Source: Taishania sp. (lineage in GTDB: Bacteria > Bacteroidota > Bacteroidia > Flavobacteriales_D > Crocinitomicaceae). Taken from it: a stretch of 64,000 bases of DNA. The notes below the pieces were generated by a model. It ran no database searches and was not told the DNA's origin. It saw only the letters and a program-made list of their open reading frames with translations. The translations under genes and the position numbers were made by a program. The stretch is from assembly GCA_030150045.1 (NCBI GenBank), contig JASLGM010000027.1, positions 124,001 through 188,000 of the forward strand. The letters are read 5' to 3'. Positions within the stretch are counted from its first letter, which is position 1; each line of letters opens with the position of its first letter. Below, one piece after another: positions 1 to 9,743 of the stretch.

Positions 1-649
1 ATTGTAAGTCTTTATTATCTTTAAAACTATTAATTGGTGTAGTCTTAACGGTAAAACTCTTATCTCCATCAACATAAGTACCTGTCATTTCCACTAACTT
101 TGCACGGTAATCGTTGTATTTTTTCCACAACTCAGCACCTTTAGCTTTTGGTGTTTTTAAGTCCTCGTTAACTCCTAAAACCAACATTGGTTCATCATAC
201 TTATCTTGAGCTGTAACAGCTTCAAGATTCAGAATAGCGGGTCTAACCCCTTCTGTTTTAGCCCAAACAATTGTCAATGGATCCTTATCATTTACCTTTG
301 AAAGGTCTTCTTTCGCAATTGTTAAGATTTCCAATTTGATATCGTCAATAAACTTGATAATAGTCTTTGTTTCATCATCAATTTTTGACATTTGTTCTAA
401 AACATATTGCAACTTTTCTCTTTTAGCTTTATTTTCTTCGCCTTCAGAAGTTGACAATTCAGAGCGTACATCAGCTGTAAAACCGTCTCCACGGTCAGCT
501 TGTACGATATTTGCTTTTTGTATATTTTCTTCGATCGCAACAAAAGCTCTCAAAATGTCCTTGGATACATTCAATGCAAGCATTGCTGTAAGTACCAGGT
601 ACATCATCCCGATCATCTTCTGTCTTGGGGTTTCCTTACCTCCTGCCAT
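1..649 (-). CDS. gldM: GldM, gliding motility / type IX secretion protein (3' end cut by window edge)
   Basis: The start codon is at 647-649 and the frame is open to the window edge, so about 216 N-terminal residues are present. The protein opens MAGGKETPRQKMIGMMYLVL with a single membrane helix, as in the GldM/PorM family, followed by a helical periplasmic region rich in Glu and Lys. In known systems GldM forms the periplasmic shaft of the type IX secretion motor and pairs with GldL in the inner membrane. It lies 54 bases after gldL in the order porP-gldK-gldL-gldM, matching characterised T9SS operons; gldN would be expected just outside the window. Identity is firm from the N-terminus and synteny; the C-terminal domains cannot be seen. 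Confidence 0.95.
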   Translation of the reverse strand, partial: MAGGKETPRQKMIGMMYLVLTAMLALNVSKDILRAFVAIEENIQKANIVQADRGDGFTADVRSELSTSEGEENKAKREKLQYVLEQMSKIDDETKTIIKFIDDIKLEILTIAKEDLSKVNDKDPLTIVWAKTEGVRPAILNLEAVTAQDKYDEPMLVLGVNEDLKTPKAKGAELWKKYNDYRAKLVEMTGTYVDGDKSFTVKTTPINSFKDNKDLQ

Positions 650-703
650 GTTAATTTAATTTATTGTGTTAGACAATAATTAATAGTCAATATCTATCCG
701 AAA

Positions 704-1534
704 TTACTTCGTGATAGTCATTGCTTTTAACATGTTACCATATACATTGTTCAAGTCAGTTAAGTTCTTAGACAACAACGCCATATTTTCTTTATACAAT
801 CTTGTGTCTTCTGTTGAAGCAGAAAGGTTATGCATCATTTCAGTTACTTGAGATTGGAATTTCTCTGTAGCCTCTAAATGCTGAGTTGATCCTTTCAATT
901 GTAATTCGTAAACATTGTTTAAAGCAGCTAAATTCTTAGATACTTTTTGCATTTGCTCTCCAAAAGATTCACCTTCTGCAGTAGTAGAAGTCATCCCTGA
1001 GATTGCTACAGCAGCTCTATCATAAGAATCAGACAACGAAGACACTTTATCAGAAGCAGCTTGCAAACTAGAAACATATGAATCTGTTGCAGCGGCAGCT
1101 GAAGAAACTGCTTTCAATTGTGAAGCATTTTCACCTAAAGCACGCATACCATCTCCTAAACGCGTCAATAACTCACTGTCTATTTTAGCTTCATCTAACA
1201 TCTTGTCCAAATGCTCAGTAATTCCTGAACCTCCACTAACGTTACCTCCACGTCCTTTTGATCCTTTATTAACTGGAAGAGCATTGTGATCTAAATCCTC
1301 CTGGTGTCCAAATGCTAATTCAGGGTAAACAAGTTCCCACTTCGGTTCTTCATGTACTGGTTCAAATGCAGAGATTACGAAAATTCCTGCCTCAACAAGT
1401 AGACCAATTGTAAGCATGGCAGATGCACCTGGCCAGTGCTGGATTTTAAATAAAGCTCCTACAATTACGATTGCAGCCCCAAATCCATAAATTTTGGCCA
1501 TCAACTTCTTAAACGTTTTACTTCCTGGATTCAT
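704..1534 (-). CDS. gldL: GldL, type IX secretion motor inner-membrane protein
   Basis: This 276-residue protein has two N-terminal membrane helices (about residues 15-32 and 38-56) separated by the family motif KIQHWPG. A Glu at residue 48 sits in the second helix and Lys30 and His33 flank the first; charged residues at these places are important for proton-driven function in characterised GldL proteins. The remainder is a long polar coiled-coil-like cytoplasmic region with a Gly-rich linker near residues 90-105. GldL and GldM form the proton-driven motor that powers type IX secretion and gliding. It is longer than some family members because of the cytoplasmic tail. It follows gldK by 69 bases and is probably co-transcribed. 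Confidence 0.95.
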   Translation of the reverse strand: MNPGSKTFKKLMAKIYGFGAAIVIVGALFKIQHWPGASAMLTIGLLVEAGIFVISAFEPVHEEPKWELVYPELAFGHQEDLDHNALPVNKGSKGRGGNVSGGSGITEHLDKMLDEAKIDSELLTRLGDGMRALGENASQLKAVSSAAAATDSYVSSLQAASDKVSSLSDSYDRAAVAISGMTSTTAEGESFGEQMQKVSKNLAALNNVYELQLKGSTQHLEATEKFQSQVTEMMHNLSASTEDTRLYKENMALLSKNLTDLNNVYGNMLKAMTITK

Positions 1535-1603
1535 AGTTTTTAATAGTTTTTTTGGTTTAAAAATTAACTTTTAGATTGTTTGTTGTACCCGTAGGACATT
1601 AAC

Positions 1604-3151
1604 CTATTTAAGGTTAATGTCACTACGAATATCTTCGCCACCTTCTTTAGAGAAGTCCGCTCCACCACGTCCTAAATGGGACATGACATTACGAAATCCT
1701 AAGAAAGATTTAGCAGTATCTTGGTACTCATAAGAACGAGTAGCATTTCTTAAGTAATAAGCAACATCTTTCCATGAACCTCCACGTGTAACTTTACGTT
1801 TCATTGATGGTGGATCCCAATCCATTGCATCATATCTATGTTCTGGATTTAAGTCATGTGAAAACTCATACATTGATTCATCAAATGCTGTTTCACACCA
1901 TTCTGCAACGTTACCTGCCATACAGTATAATCCAAATCCATTCGGGTTGTAAGAATAAACTTTTACCGTTTGAACCCCACCATCTTCAAAATATCTTCCT
2001 CTCATAGGCTTAAAGTTACCTAAGAAACATCCTGCTTCATTACGAATATAAGGTCCTCCCCAAGGATACTGAACCATGTTCAAATCTCCACGAGAAGCTC
2101 TTTCCCACTCCATTTCTGAAGGTAATCTAAAATCATTAACAAACAATTCGCCCATAGAAACAAGCCAATTGTTCAACAACTGTGTTCGCCAAACAGAGAA
2201 TGCTTTTGCCTGTTGCCAAGTTACTCCAACTACAGGATAATTATCATAAGCTGGATGCCAGAAATACATGTTTGTCATCGGATCGTTGAAAGAATATGTA
2301 AAATCCCTAACCCAAACTAGCGTATCAGGATAGACATTAATTTCTTCTTTAATGATGAAACGAGAACGATCTTGGTGTCCACGAATAGCATTATTTTGCC
2401 CCTTCTTATTGAAACCTCCCAAATCTAAATCTTGTCCTTGCACATCTCCTGTAAATGGATGCGGTCCTAAATTACTTTCACGGTGATTCTCAACAGTTTT
2501 AAAACCTTGATTGTCATAACCATCTTGTACTACATCAATGCGACCTCGATTAGCTGCTTCTCTTAAATCAATCCATTGATAACGGAACATCAATTTACGC
2601 ACATCCAATTCACGTCGATTATAAAAGCGCTCAGGTTGAGGGTAATACATGTCGGCTAAAATAGGAACAAATCTTTCGTCATCATAACTAAATTTACGAT
2701 CCCAATTCAAAGAGAAAACCTCACGGTTAGCGGCACGATCTGAAGGATCATAATCTATATACTCTAATGAACCTTCATCGAAATAAGCATCAGAATATGA
2801 AATGAAATATTCAGCATCTCTATCATCTAAATCCTCATATAGATATATTTTCTCTCTTGCGATTGAATCCTTTACCCAATGAACAAACTGACGGTATTCG
2901 TTGTTCGAAATTTCCGTGTTATCCATATAAAAAGGAGAAATTGTAACCGTTTTTGCACGTGTTTGGTGCAAAAACGCAACTTCTTTATCATCTTCTCCCG
3001 CTTGAAAAGATCCTGACTTAATATAAACCATTCCCAGGGGAATCTCTGGATGGTACACTGGTCGCCCCAAAACACCTGTTAAATGTCCGGTTCTTGTCTT
3101 ACATCCAACAAGGAACACGCCCAATAATCCAATAAACAAAAGTTTTCTCAT
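1604..3151 (-). CDS. gldK: GldK, T9SS outer-membrane ring lipoprotein
   Basis: The 515-residue product starts with a lipoprotein signal peptide (MRKLLFIGLLGVFLVGC, lipidated Cys about residue 17). The body is the formylglycine-generating-enzyme/SUMF1-like fold used by GldK/PorK: 'MVYIKSGSFQAG' near residue 42, 'YPVVGVTWQQAKAF' near 305, 'RLPSEMEWERASRG' near 342, and 'VTRGGSWKDVAYYLRNATR' near 455. In the type IX system GldK and GldN form a periplasmic ring tethered to the outer membrane; the sulfatase-modifying fold is structural there, not known to be catalytic. It sits between porP and gldL on the same strand. Confidence 0.95.
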   Translation of the reverse strand: MRKLLFIGLLGVFLVGCKTRTGHLTGVLGRPVYHPEIPLGMVYIKSGSFQAGEDDKEVAFLHQTRAKTVTISPFYMDNTEISNNEYRQFVHWVKDSIAREKIYLYEDLDDRDAEYFISYSDAYFDEGSLEYIDYDPSDRAANREVFSLNWDRKFSYDDERFVPILADMYYPQPERFYNRRELDVRKLMFRYQWIDLREAANRGRIDVVQDGYDNQGFKTVENHRESNLGPHPFTGDVQGQDLDLGGFNKKGQNNAIRGHQDRSRFIIKEEINVYPDTLVWVRDFTYSFNDPMTNMYFWHPAYDNYPVVGVTWQQAKAFSVWRTQLLNNWLVSMGELFVNDFRLPSEMEWERASRGDLNMVQYPWGGPYIRNEAGCFLGNFKPMRGRYFEDGGVQTVKVYSYNPNGFGLYCMAGNVAEWCETAFDESMYEFSHDLNPEHRYDAMDWDPPSMKRKVTRGGSWKDVAYYLRNATRSYEYQDTAKSFLGFRNVMSHLGRGGADFSKEGGEDIRSDINLK

Positions 3152-3265
3152 TCTACCTCGTTTTATTATGCCCGTTTATCAAAAATTAACGTCTTAAAGG
3201 ATCGATAATTATTTCTGATATAACGACACTATCCGATAAAGGTTACAATATTATTAAAAAAAATC

Positions 3266-4207
3266 TTACAACCATCTAGGATGCTTAGACTTTTGCACAG
3301 GGACAGGAGGTAAAATATAACAATATCTTACTGCAATCTCATGTGAACCCTTTGATACATTGGACAATCTGTTAGTTGTAATATCATAAGAATAACCAAT
3401 CGTTAAATTTTTAATTGGAGAATAACCAACCATTAAACCTACTGCATCAATTGTTCTATAGGTAATTCCTCCATACAACATTTTTCTCCAAATGTATCGG
3501 ATGTTGATGTCAGAAGATATCTTAGTAAACTCTGTTCTTAGTAAAGCTTGAAAATCTAAATCTCCATCACCACCACCTACTTGTTTAAGCGTATATCCAG
3601 CCATTAAGTAATAATGTCTTTTTGAATCATAGCTTTGCATAAACTGCCCTACTTTTTTACTAATCGAAGGTGCCGTTAAATGTGTAGACGAAATCCCTAC
3701 ATACCAATTGTTATTCGCCTTCAAATACAATCCAAAATTCATATCAAAACTAGTAGCATTATATCCAACAGGAAGTGTTGCATCATCTTGACTCGTTGGT
3801 GGAACCCATGAAGGATTCATTCCAAAGTTCATCATCCCTAATCCAACTCCAATTCCTAAAGTACCAAAGTTACCTAACTCTAGTGGGTAAGAATAATTTA
3901 AGTATAAATTGTTTTGACGGTTAAATCCAATAGCATCATGATAAAAAGATACTCCTACTCCTCCCGGGAAATATCGATTCATATTAGCCTCAACATTCAG
4001 TAAGACAGAATTTGGAGCACCATTAACTTTATCCCATTGATTACGATAAATAGCGGTTCCGCAAATACCTTCTTCCATCCCTGTAGCTCCTGGATTAATA
4101 CTCATCTTATCATAAATAAAATGAGTTATTAGTTTGTCTTGTTGAGCTAGGGCAACTCCACATTGTGCCAATATAAGAGTTGTTAGTACAAGTAGCTTTT
4201 TTTTCAT
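3266..4207 (-). CDS. porP: PorP/SprF family outer-membrane protein
   Basis: This 313-residue protein has a cleavable signal peptide (residues 1-21, ending LAQQ) followed by the PorP/SprF start 'MSINPGATGMEEGICGTAIYRNQW', then alternating aromatic and glycine-rich strands typical of an outer-membrane beta-barrel. PorP/SprF proteins are accessory outer-membrane parts of the type IX system and help anchor or deliver specific adhesins. Its position directly before gldK matches the porP-porK-porL-porM order, which favours porP over a dispersed sprF paralogue. No clear TAnnTTTG promoter was found in the 159-base upstream gap. Confidence 0.9.
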   Translation of the reverse strand: MKKKLLVLTTLILAQCGVALAQQDKLITHFIYDKMSINPGATGMEEGICGTAIYRNQWDKVNGAPNSVLLNVEANMNRYFPGGVGVSFYHDAIGFNRQNNLYLNYSYPLELGNFGTLGIGVGLGMMNFGMNPSWVPPTSQDDATLPVGYNATSFDMNFGLYLKANNNWYVGISSTHLTAPSISKKVGQFMQSYDSKRHYYLMAGYTLKQVGGGDGDLDFQALLRTEFTKISSDINIRYIWRKMLYGGITYRTIDAVGLMVGYSPIKNLTIGYSYDITTNRLSNVSKGSHEIAVRYCYILPPVPVQKSKHPRWL

Positions 4208-4366
4208 AAAACTTTTTTCACACGATTAATGTTCATATAGATTTTTTCAAATCAAATACGCAAGTTGCCGACTAAAGTAACTATTTTTCTTAAGAAATGA
4301 AATATTTTAAATTCTTGATGTACAAAAAGTGAATACATTTGTACATCTATCGAAAGTTCCCTGCTT

Positions 4367-5521
4367 TTAAATGAGTTTTTGATAGGTTTTCCACCAAAGA
4401 TCAGGCAATTCATTTTTCATTGCTTTTTCATAATCTTTTTGATCACAAGGAACCATTAAATGTCTTTCATATTTCTTTTCCTTTCCAACTGTATAAGGCA
4501 CTTCCAACCACCAACGTTGTGATTTATTACTCTTATAAAAGATCAACTGCTCTTCAAACTCTTCAAGATGAACATGAAATTTCAAATAATCTTTCTTTAA
4601 TCCAATAGGAAAATCTCCAACTCTAGCATTTACTCCGTCAATAAAATACCAAATTAACTGAGCGACCAAACTTGAAACATTATTTGCTGATCCAAACTCA
4701 GGCAAATAATTAAACAATCCAAACGATGTTACTTTATCACTAATTCCGGCATACTTAGCTATTTGGCATGCCTGATCTGCATAGAAACCATTAGGTGAGC
4801 AATATTGGTTATCACATAGCTCGCTATACCTTAAACTTGTCAAATCAAAACTTATAACGTCCGAATTTCTTAAAAACGGCTCTGCTTTCTTAAAGTCAGA
4901 ATTAAACTCACCTAGACGACAATAATCAAAAAGCAACATATCAAACAACTCAAATGCTTCAGTAGAAACAAAAGGTGCTTGTAATCCAATATTTGCATGA
5001 TTAAATAAATAACAAGGTCTTTGCATTAATAAATGAGAAACATACCCATCAGCATGTAAATCTCCATCTGGATCACCTATATCTAGCTGCCCATCTATCG
5101 AACAAAGGTTAATTGTCTGTTCTAACATCTCATATGCTTTGTACATTGCTAAGGTCAAATCTTGGGAACCTCCAATTAAAATAGGAATACAATTAATTTT
5201 CATTAACTCCGCCATAACATTACTCACAGCAAAGTAGGTGTCTGAAATAGTATTTCCTTCTAAAATATTACCTAAATCAAAAATTGGTGTAGCCCAACCA
5301 ACTCCGATATACAAATCGTAAAAAGAATTTCTAAATTTTTCAGGCGCTACATGCGAAAAATTTGAGTTACGAAATTCCTGAATATGAAAAACAACCACAC
5401 TTCCATTTTGGACTTCGGGGAATTTATCATTTTCGTAACATTCAACAACATTACCAATTGTGCCTTCTAAAAAGGTTTTTTCTTTTTCAATTTGTTGAAA
5501 ATATATAGAGATATCTTGCAT
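4367..5521 (-). CDS. Arginase/formimidoylglutamase-fold protein, metal site degraded
   Basis: The 384-residue protein has the landmarks of the ureohydrolase (arginase/agmatinase/formiminoglutamase) fold, but with altered metal-binding motifs. 'ILIGGSQDL' replaces GG-D/G-H, 'CSIDGQLDIG' replaces DAHxD, and 'SFDLTSLRYSE' replaces SxDxD. That removes two His and one Asp of the six usual Mn ligands. Homologues beside topA in Flavobacteriales are commonly labelled formimidoylglutamase, but I see no basis for catalysis here. It lies between topA and the gld genes on the same strand, with the topA terminator just before it, so it may have its own promoter. A binding or structural role is an inference; the fold assignment is solid. 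Confidence 0.75.
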   Translation of the reverse strand: MQDISIYFQQIEKEKTFLEGTIGNVVECYENDKFPEVQNGSVVVFHIQEFRNSNFSHVAPEKFRNSFYDLYIGVGWATPIFDLGNILEGNTISDTYFAVSNVMAELMKINCIPILIGGSQDLTLAMYKAYEMLEQTINLCSIDGQLDIGDPDGDLHADGYVSHLLMQRPCYLFNHANIGLQAPFVSTEAFELFDMLLFDYCRLGEFNSDFKKAEPFLRNSDVISFDLTSLRYSELCDNQYCSPNGFYADQACQIAKYAGISDKVTSFGLFNYLPEFGSANNVSSLVAQLIWYFIDGVNARVGDFPIGLKKDYLKFHVHLEEFEEQLIFYKSNKSQRWWLEVPYTVGKEKKYERHLMVPCDQKDYEKAMKNELPDLWWKTYQKLI

Positions 5522-5566
5522 AAACTAATGAATCGATTATAAAACTACTTAGAAAAAAGATTGCAT

Positions 5567-5601
5567 AAAAAAAGGGTGCTCAAATCCTTGAACACCCTTT
5601 T
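5567..5601 (-). terminator. Rho-independent terminator after topA
   Basis: On the minus strand a stem of about 14 bp (AAAAGGGTGTTCAA paired with TTGAGCACCCTTTT) with a 4-base loop and one G-T pair is followed by a run of T. It lies 16 bases after the topA stop and separates topA from the arginase-like gene. Confidence 0.85.
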
Positions 5602-5616
5602 GTTTATTTCTTGAAA

Positions 5617-8043
5617 CTAATCAGCCTTTGGTTTCGCTTTTGTGACACTTGTCTTTGCTTTAACCGTTGATTTAGTTCCTGTTTTTTTTGTTGTAACTTT
5701 TTTTACTGGTGCTTTTTTCGCTAACACCTTTTTCGTTGCACCTTTTCCTTTAGTTGGTTTACCTTGTGCTTCAACTAATGCCATACAATCCTCGAAGGAT
5801 AAATCTTCATACGCTGTCCCTTTTGGGATTTTATAATTATCTCTTCCTTGTTTAATATACGCGCCCCATCGCCCTTTTAGAATCTGAAGTTCTTCATCCT
5901 GAGGAAATGTTTTCAAAATTTTATTAGCATCTGCAATTGCTTTCTCTTCTAGGATTTCAATCGCTCGAGCTAAATCGATCGACATCGGATCTTCTCCCTT
6001 TGGAATTGATGCGAATATTTTTCCATGTTGAACATATGGCCCAAATCTTCCAACATTAGCTTTCACCACTAACTCCTGGTATTCCCCTAACGTCCTTGGT
6101 AATTTAAACAATTCTAAAGCCTCTTCTAAAGTTATTGTACCAATAGACTGCTCTCTTCTTAAGGAAGCAAACTGAGGTTTCTCCCCATCTTCTTGCTCAT
6201 CTCCTATTTGAATCATTGGACCAAAACGTCCAATTCTCGCAATAATTTTCTTACCTGAAACAGGATGAACACCAAGCTCCCTTTCTCCAGTAGCTCTCTC
6301 TGAATTTTCTAATGTATCTGTAACATTAGCATGGAAAGGAGAATAAAATTCTTTAATCATTTGAGTCCATTCTTTCAAGCCTTGAGCGATATTATCGAAT
6401 TCAGCTTCCACTTGAGCAGTGAAATTGTAATCCATAATTCTTTCAAAATGTTCTTGTAAGAAGTCCGTGACTACAATTCCTATATCTGTAGGAAAGAGTT
6501 TATTCCTATCCCTTCCTGTTATTTCTGTTTTATCGTCTTTTGCAATCCTACCAGATTCTAAAGTAAACACCTCGTAATGCCTCTCTTCTCCTTCTCTATC
6601 TCTTTTCTCAACGTAACCTCGTTTTTGAATAGTAGAAATAGTTGGTGCATACGTAGAGGGTCGTCCGATTCCAAGCTCTTCTAATTTCTTAACTAAAGAA
6701 GCTTCAACGTAACGTGCAGGTGGCCTTGAAAATCTTTGGGTTGCACGGATCCAATCATCATTTAACATCTCGCCTATTAACACTTCAGGCAACAAAGAAT
6801 TATCTTCCTTTTCCTCCTCCTCGTCTTCCAAGTCTGACTCCATATACACCCTTAAGAATCCATCAAATTTAATTACCTCACCCTTTGCAATGAATTCTTG
6901 TTTAATGTGACTTCCAGAAACATGTATAGTTGTCCTTTCTAGCTTAGCATCACTCATTTGAGAAGCAATAGCTCTCTTCCAAATTAGCTCATATAATTTC
7001 AACTCATCCCTTTCAGCATTAATAGAATGTGTTCCAAAGTCAGTTGGTCTAATAGCTTCGTGCGCCTCTTGAGCTCCAGATGCTTTTGTTGTATATTTAG
7101 TTGGTTTAGAATACTCCTTACCGTAAGCAGAAAAAATCTCTGTTTTTGCCCCATTGATTGCAGTTTCTGATAAGTTCACGGAATCAGTACGCATATATGT
7201 AATCTTTCCTGATTCATATAAACGTTGTGCAACACTCATAGTCCTTGAAACAGAAAAACCTAATTTAAGTGAAGCCTCTTGCTGAAGTGTAGAAGTAGTA
7301 AACGGTGCAGCAGGCTTTCTTGTCGCTGGTTTAGTTTGCACATCATTTACAGAAAACTTTGAATTCTTACATGCATCTAATAAAACCTCTACTTGCTCAC
7401 TTGATTTAAGGTTTTCAGACAGATCTGCTTTAAATTTACCTTTATTAGCAGTAAATGATGCTTGAACTTTATAAAATGAATTCACTTTAAAAACATCAAT
7501 TTCTTTTTCTCGCTCCACAATTAATTTAACTGCAACAGATTGAACACGCCCTGCGGAAAGACTTGGCCTCACTTTCTTCCATAAAACTGGAGAGAGTTCA
7601 AATCCAACCAATCTATCTAAGACGCGTCGAGCCTGTTGTGCATCAACTAATTCTTTATTTATTTCTCTAGGTGATTCAATCGCTTTTAAAATAGCTGTTT
7701 TAGTGATTTCATTAAATGTGATCCTTTTTGTCTCACGCTTCTTTAAATCTAAAGTCTCATAAAGATGCCATGAAATAGCCTCCCCCTCACGGTCCTCATC
7801 CGTTGCCAGCCAAACCACTTCAGCTTCTTTTGCCAGTTTCTTCAATTCCGCTACCACTTGTTTCTTATCTGAAGAAACTTCATAATGCGGCTCAAAATTA
7901 TTCTCAGTGTCGATAGCAATTCCTTTAGATGCCAAATCCCTCACGTGACCAAAACTGGACTTTACAATAAAATCTTTACCTAAATATCCCTCAATGGTTT
8001 TTGCTTTCGCCGGGGACTCAACAATAACTAGGTTTTTTGCCAT
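5617..8043 (-). CDS. topA: DNA topoisomerase I (type IA)
   Basis: The 808-residue protein relaxes negative supercoils. The N-terminal Toprim domain opens AKNLVIVESPAKAKTI and carries 'WLATDEDREGEAISWHL' near residue 78. The active-site Tyr lies in 'SGKITYMRTDSVNLSE' near residue 280. After the core come GRFGP-type C-terminal repeats ('IGRFGPMIQIG', 'VGRFGPYVQHG', 'KGRWGAYIKQG') instead of the Cys4 zinc fingers of the E. coli enzyme. A Lys/Ala/Thr-rich tail of about 45 residues probably contacts DNA. It is transcribed away from miaB, with a 237-base divergent gap between them. Confidence 0.97.
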   Translation of the reverse strand: MAKNLVIVESPAKAKTIEGYLGKDFIVKSSFGHVRDLASKGIAIDTENNFEPHYEVSSDKKQVVAELKKLAKEAEVVWLATDEDREGEAISWHLYETLDLKKRETKRITFNEITKTAILKAIESPREINKELVDAQQARRVLDRLVGFELSPVLWKKVRPSLSAGRVQSVAVKLIVEREKEIDVFKVNSFYKVQASFTANKGKFKADLSENLKSSEQVEVLLDACKNSKFSVNDVQTKPATRKPAAPFTTSTLQQEASLKLGFSVSRTMSVAQRLYESGKITYMRTDSVNLSETAINGAKTEIFSAYGKEYSKPTKYTTKASGAQEAHEAIRPTDFGTHSINAERDELKLYELIWKRAIASQMSDAKLERTTIHVSGSHIKQEFIAKGEVIKFDGFLRVYMESDLEDEEEEKEDNSLLPEVLIGEMLNDDWIRATQRFSRPPARYVEASLVKKLEELGIGRPSTYAPTISTIQKRGYVEKRDREGEERHYEVFTLESGRIAKDDKTEITGRDRNKLFPTDIGIVVTDFLQEHFERIMDYNFTAQVEAEFDNIAQGLKEWTQMIKEFYSPFHANVTDTLENSERATGERELGVHPVSGKKIIARIGRFGPMIQIGDEQEDGEKPQFASLRREQSIGTITLEEALELFKLPRTLGEYQELVVKANVGRFGPYVQHGKIFASIPKGEDPMSIDLARAIEILEEKAIADANKILKTFPQDEELQILKGRWGAYIKQGRDNYKIPKGTAYEDLSFEDCMALVEAQGKPTKGKGATKKVLAKKAPVKKVTTKKTGTKSTVKAKTSVTKAKPKAD

Positions 8044-8221
8044 ACTCTTTTATACAAATAGAACTCGTTCATCCGCAAAATAAGTGCAAATAATAACAAA
8101 TTGCAATGTATTCAGTAAATCATTCTTCTTTTTAACCAAAGATTAAGGCTTTTATTAACCGCTTTAGATAGGTTTTATCATCAATAAACCAATAAATATT
8201 GAGATTTTATCTTCTGCCAAA

Positions 8222-8250
8222 TTGTCATATCAAACTATTCCTTAAATTTG
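8222..8250 (+). promoter_or_regulatory. Bacteroidota-type promoter for miaB operon
   Basis: TTG at 8222-8224, an 18-base spacer, then TAAATTTG at 8243-8250 match the -33/-7 consensus of the primary sigma factor of Bacteroidota. The ATG at 8281 lies 30 bases further on. A possible TTG start at 8248 falls inside the -7 element and so cannot be the translation start. Confidence 0.75.
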
Positions 8251-8280
8251 TCCTTTCAGTATTATATCACAATTAAAAAA

Positions 8281-9735
8281 ATGGATTTAGGCGCAAATAA
8301 AGTAATCGACGAAACTCGTCAAGGTGAAGCAACTATCTTAGATAATGAAACTACAGCTAGTGGTAAAAAACTTTATGTAGAATCTTATGGTTGTCAAATG
8401 AATTTTTCAGACAGCGAGGTAGTTGCATCTATCATGACAAAAGAAGGTTTTACCACTACTCGCAACATAGATGAAGCTGATGTAGTGTTGATAAATACTT
8501 GCTCCATCCGTGAAAATGCAGAAACAAGGGTTCGAAACCGCTTAACTGAGTTCAAAAAAAGAAAAGAAGAGCAACCTGAGCTTGTAGTTGGAATTTTAGG
8601 TTGTATGGCAGAACGTTTAAAAAAAGCGTTACTCGAAGAAGAACATTTAGTTGATTTGGTAGCTGGTCCCGATGCTTACCGCGATCTACCAAACCTTGTG
8701 GAAGAAGTTGGTTCAGGTCAAAAAGCTGTGAACGTATTACTATCACGCGAAGAAACATATGCTGACATTTCACCTGTTCGAATGGATCAGGGTGGGGTTT
8801 CTGCCTTTGTTACAATTATGCGTGGTTGTGATAATATGTGCTCGTTCTGTGTCGTTCCTTTTACGAGAGGGCGCGAAAGATCAAGAGACCCTCAAACAAT
8901 AGTACATGAATGTAAAGATCTATTTGAAAAAGGATATCGAGAAGTGACGCTACTTGGTCAAAATGTAGACAGTTACAGATGGAATCTTACAGCTAAAGGT
9001 GAAATAAAAGAAGAAAATAAACCAACAACTAACTTTGCGCAGTTAATGGAGATGGTTGCTTTAGTATCACCTGATTTAAGAGTACGTTTCTCAACATCTC
9101 ACCCAAAAGACATGACGAATGATGTACTGGAAATTATGGCGAAATACGAAAACATTTGTGAATACATACACTTACCTGTTCAATCTGGAGACACAAACGT
9201 CTTAGAAAGAATGAACAGAGGTTATTCACGCGAATGGTATTTAGAAAGAATCAAGGCAATCAGAAATATAGTTCCTGATTGTGCTATTTCAACGGATATT
9301 ATTACAGGTTTTTGTGGAGAAACAGATCAAGAACATACTAACACTGTTGAACTAATGAAAGAAGTTCAATATGAATTTGCATATATGTTTAAATACTCAG
9401 AACGGCCGAAAACTCTCGCTGAACGAAGATTTAAAGATGACGTTCCTGAAGAAATAAAAGGAAAAAGATTAAATGAAATCATTGATATTCAATTAGCTTC
9501 TTCCCTATTCTGGCACAAACAACAAATTGGAAAAACAAAAAAAGTATTAGTAGAAGGGCGTTCAAAACGTTCCGAACTGGAAATGTGCGGTCGAGACGGC
9601 CGTAACTCAATGGTTGTTTTCCCTAAAGGAGAATTAATTTATGACAAAGGAAGTTATGTAATGGTTAAGATTACAGATTGTACTTCAGCTACGCTTAGAG
9701 GAGAATTAATCTCTGTTTGTGAACCCGCAAAATAA
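8281..9735 (+). CDS. miaB: tRNA-2-methylthio-N6-dimethylallyladenosine synthase MiaB
   Basis: This is a 484-residue radical-SAM methylthiotransferase that adds the 2-methylthio group to i6A37 of tRNAs reading codons starting with U. Visible parts: N-terminal UPF0004 domain with cluster Cys ('ESYGCQMNFSDSE', 'INTCSIRENAE', 'GILGCMAERL'), radical-SAM motif 'RGCDNMCSFCVVPFTRGRERSR' near residue 180, and a C-terminal TRAM domain. The start was placed at ATG 8281, not upstream TTG 8248, because the latter overlaps the promoter. It is first in a run with the AAA+ regulator, lptE and secG. A second methylthiotransferase, rimO, is at the other end of the window. Confidence 0.96.
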   Translation: MDLGANKVIDETRQGEATILDNETTASGKKLYVESYGCQMNFSDSEVVASIMTKEGFTTTRNIDEADVVLINTCSIRENAETRVRNRLTEFKKRKEEQPELVVGILGCMAERLKKALLEEEHLVDLVAGPDAYRDLPNLVEEVGSGQKAVNVLLSREETYADISPVRMDQGGVSAFVTIMRGCDNMCSFCVVPFTRGRERSRDPQTIVHECKDLFEKGYREVTLLGQNVDSYRWNLTAKGEIKEENKPTTNFAQLMEMVALVSPDLRVRFSTSHPKDMTNDVLEIMAKYENICEYIHLPVQSGDTNVLERMNRGYSREWYLERIKAIRNIVPDCAISTDIITGFCGETDQEHTNTVELMKEVQYEFAYMFKYSERPKTLAERRFKDDVPEEIKGKRLNEIIDIQLASSLFWHKQQIGKTKKVLVEGRSKRSELEMCGRDGRNSMVVFPKGELIYDKGSYVMVKITDCTSATLRGELISVCEPAK

Positions 9736-9743
9736 TTTTACTT

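Noticed and set aside
8248..8280. TTG start giving miaB an extra 11 residues
   Set aside because: The TTG lies within the TAAATTTG -7 element of the promoter; ATG 8281 fits the family better.
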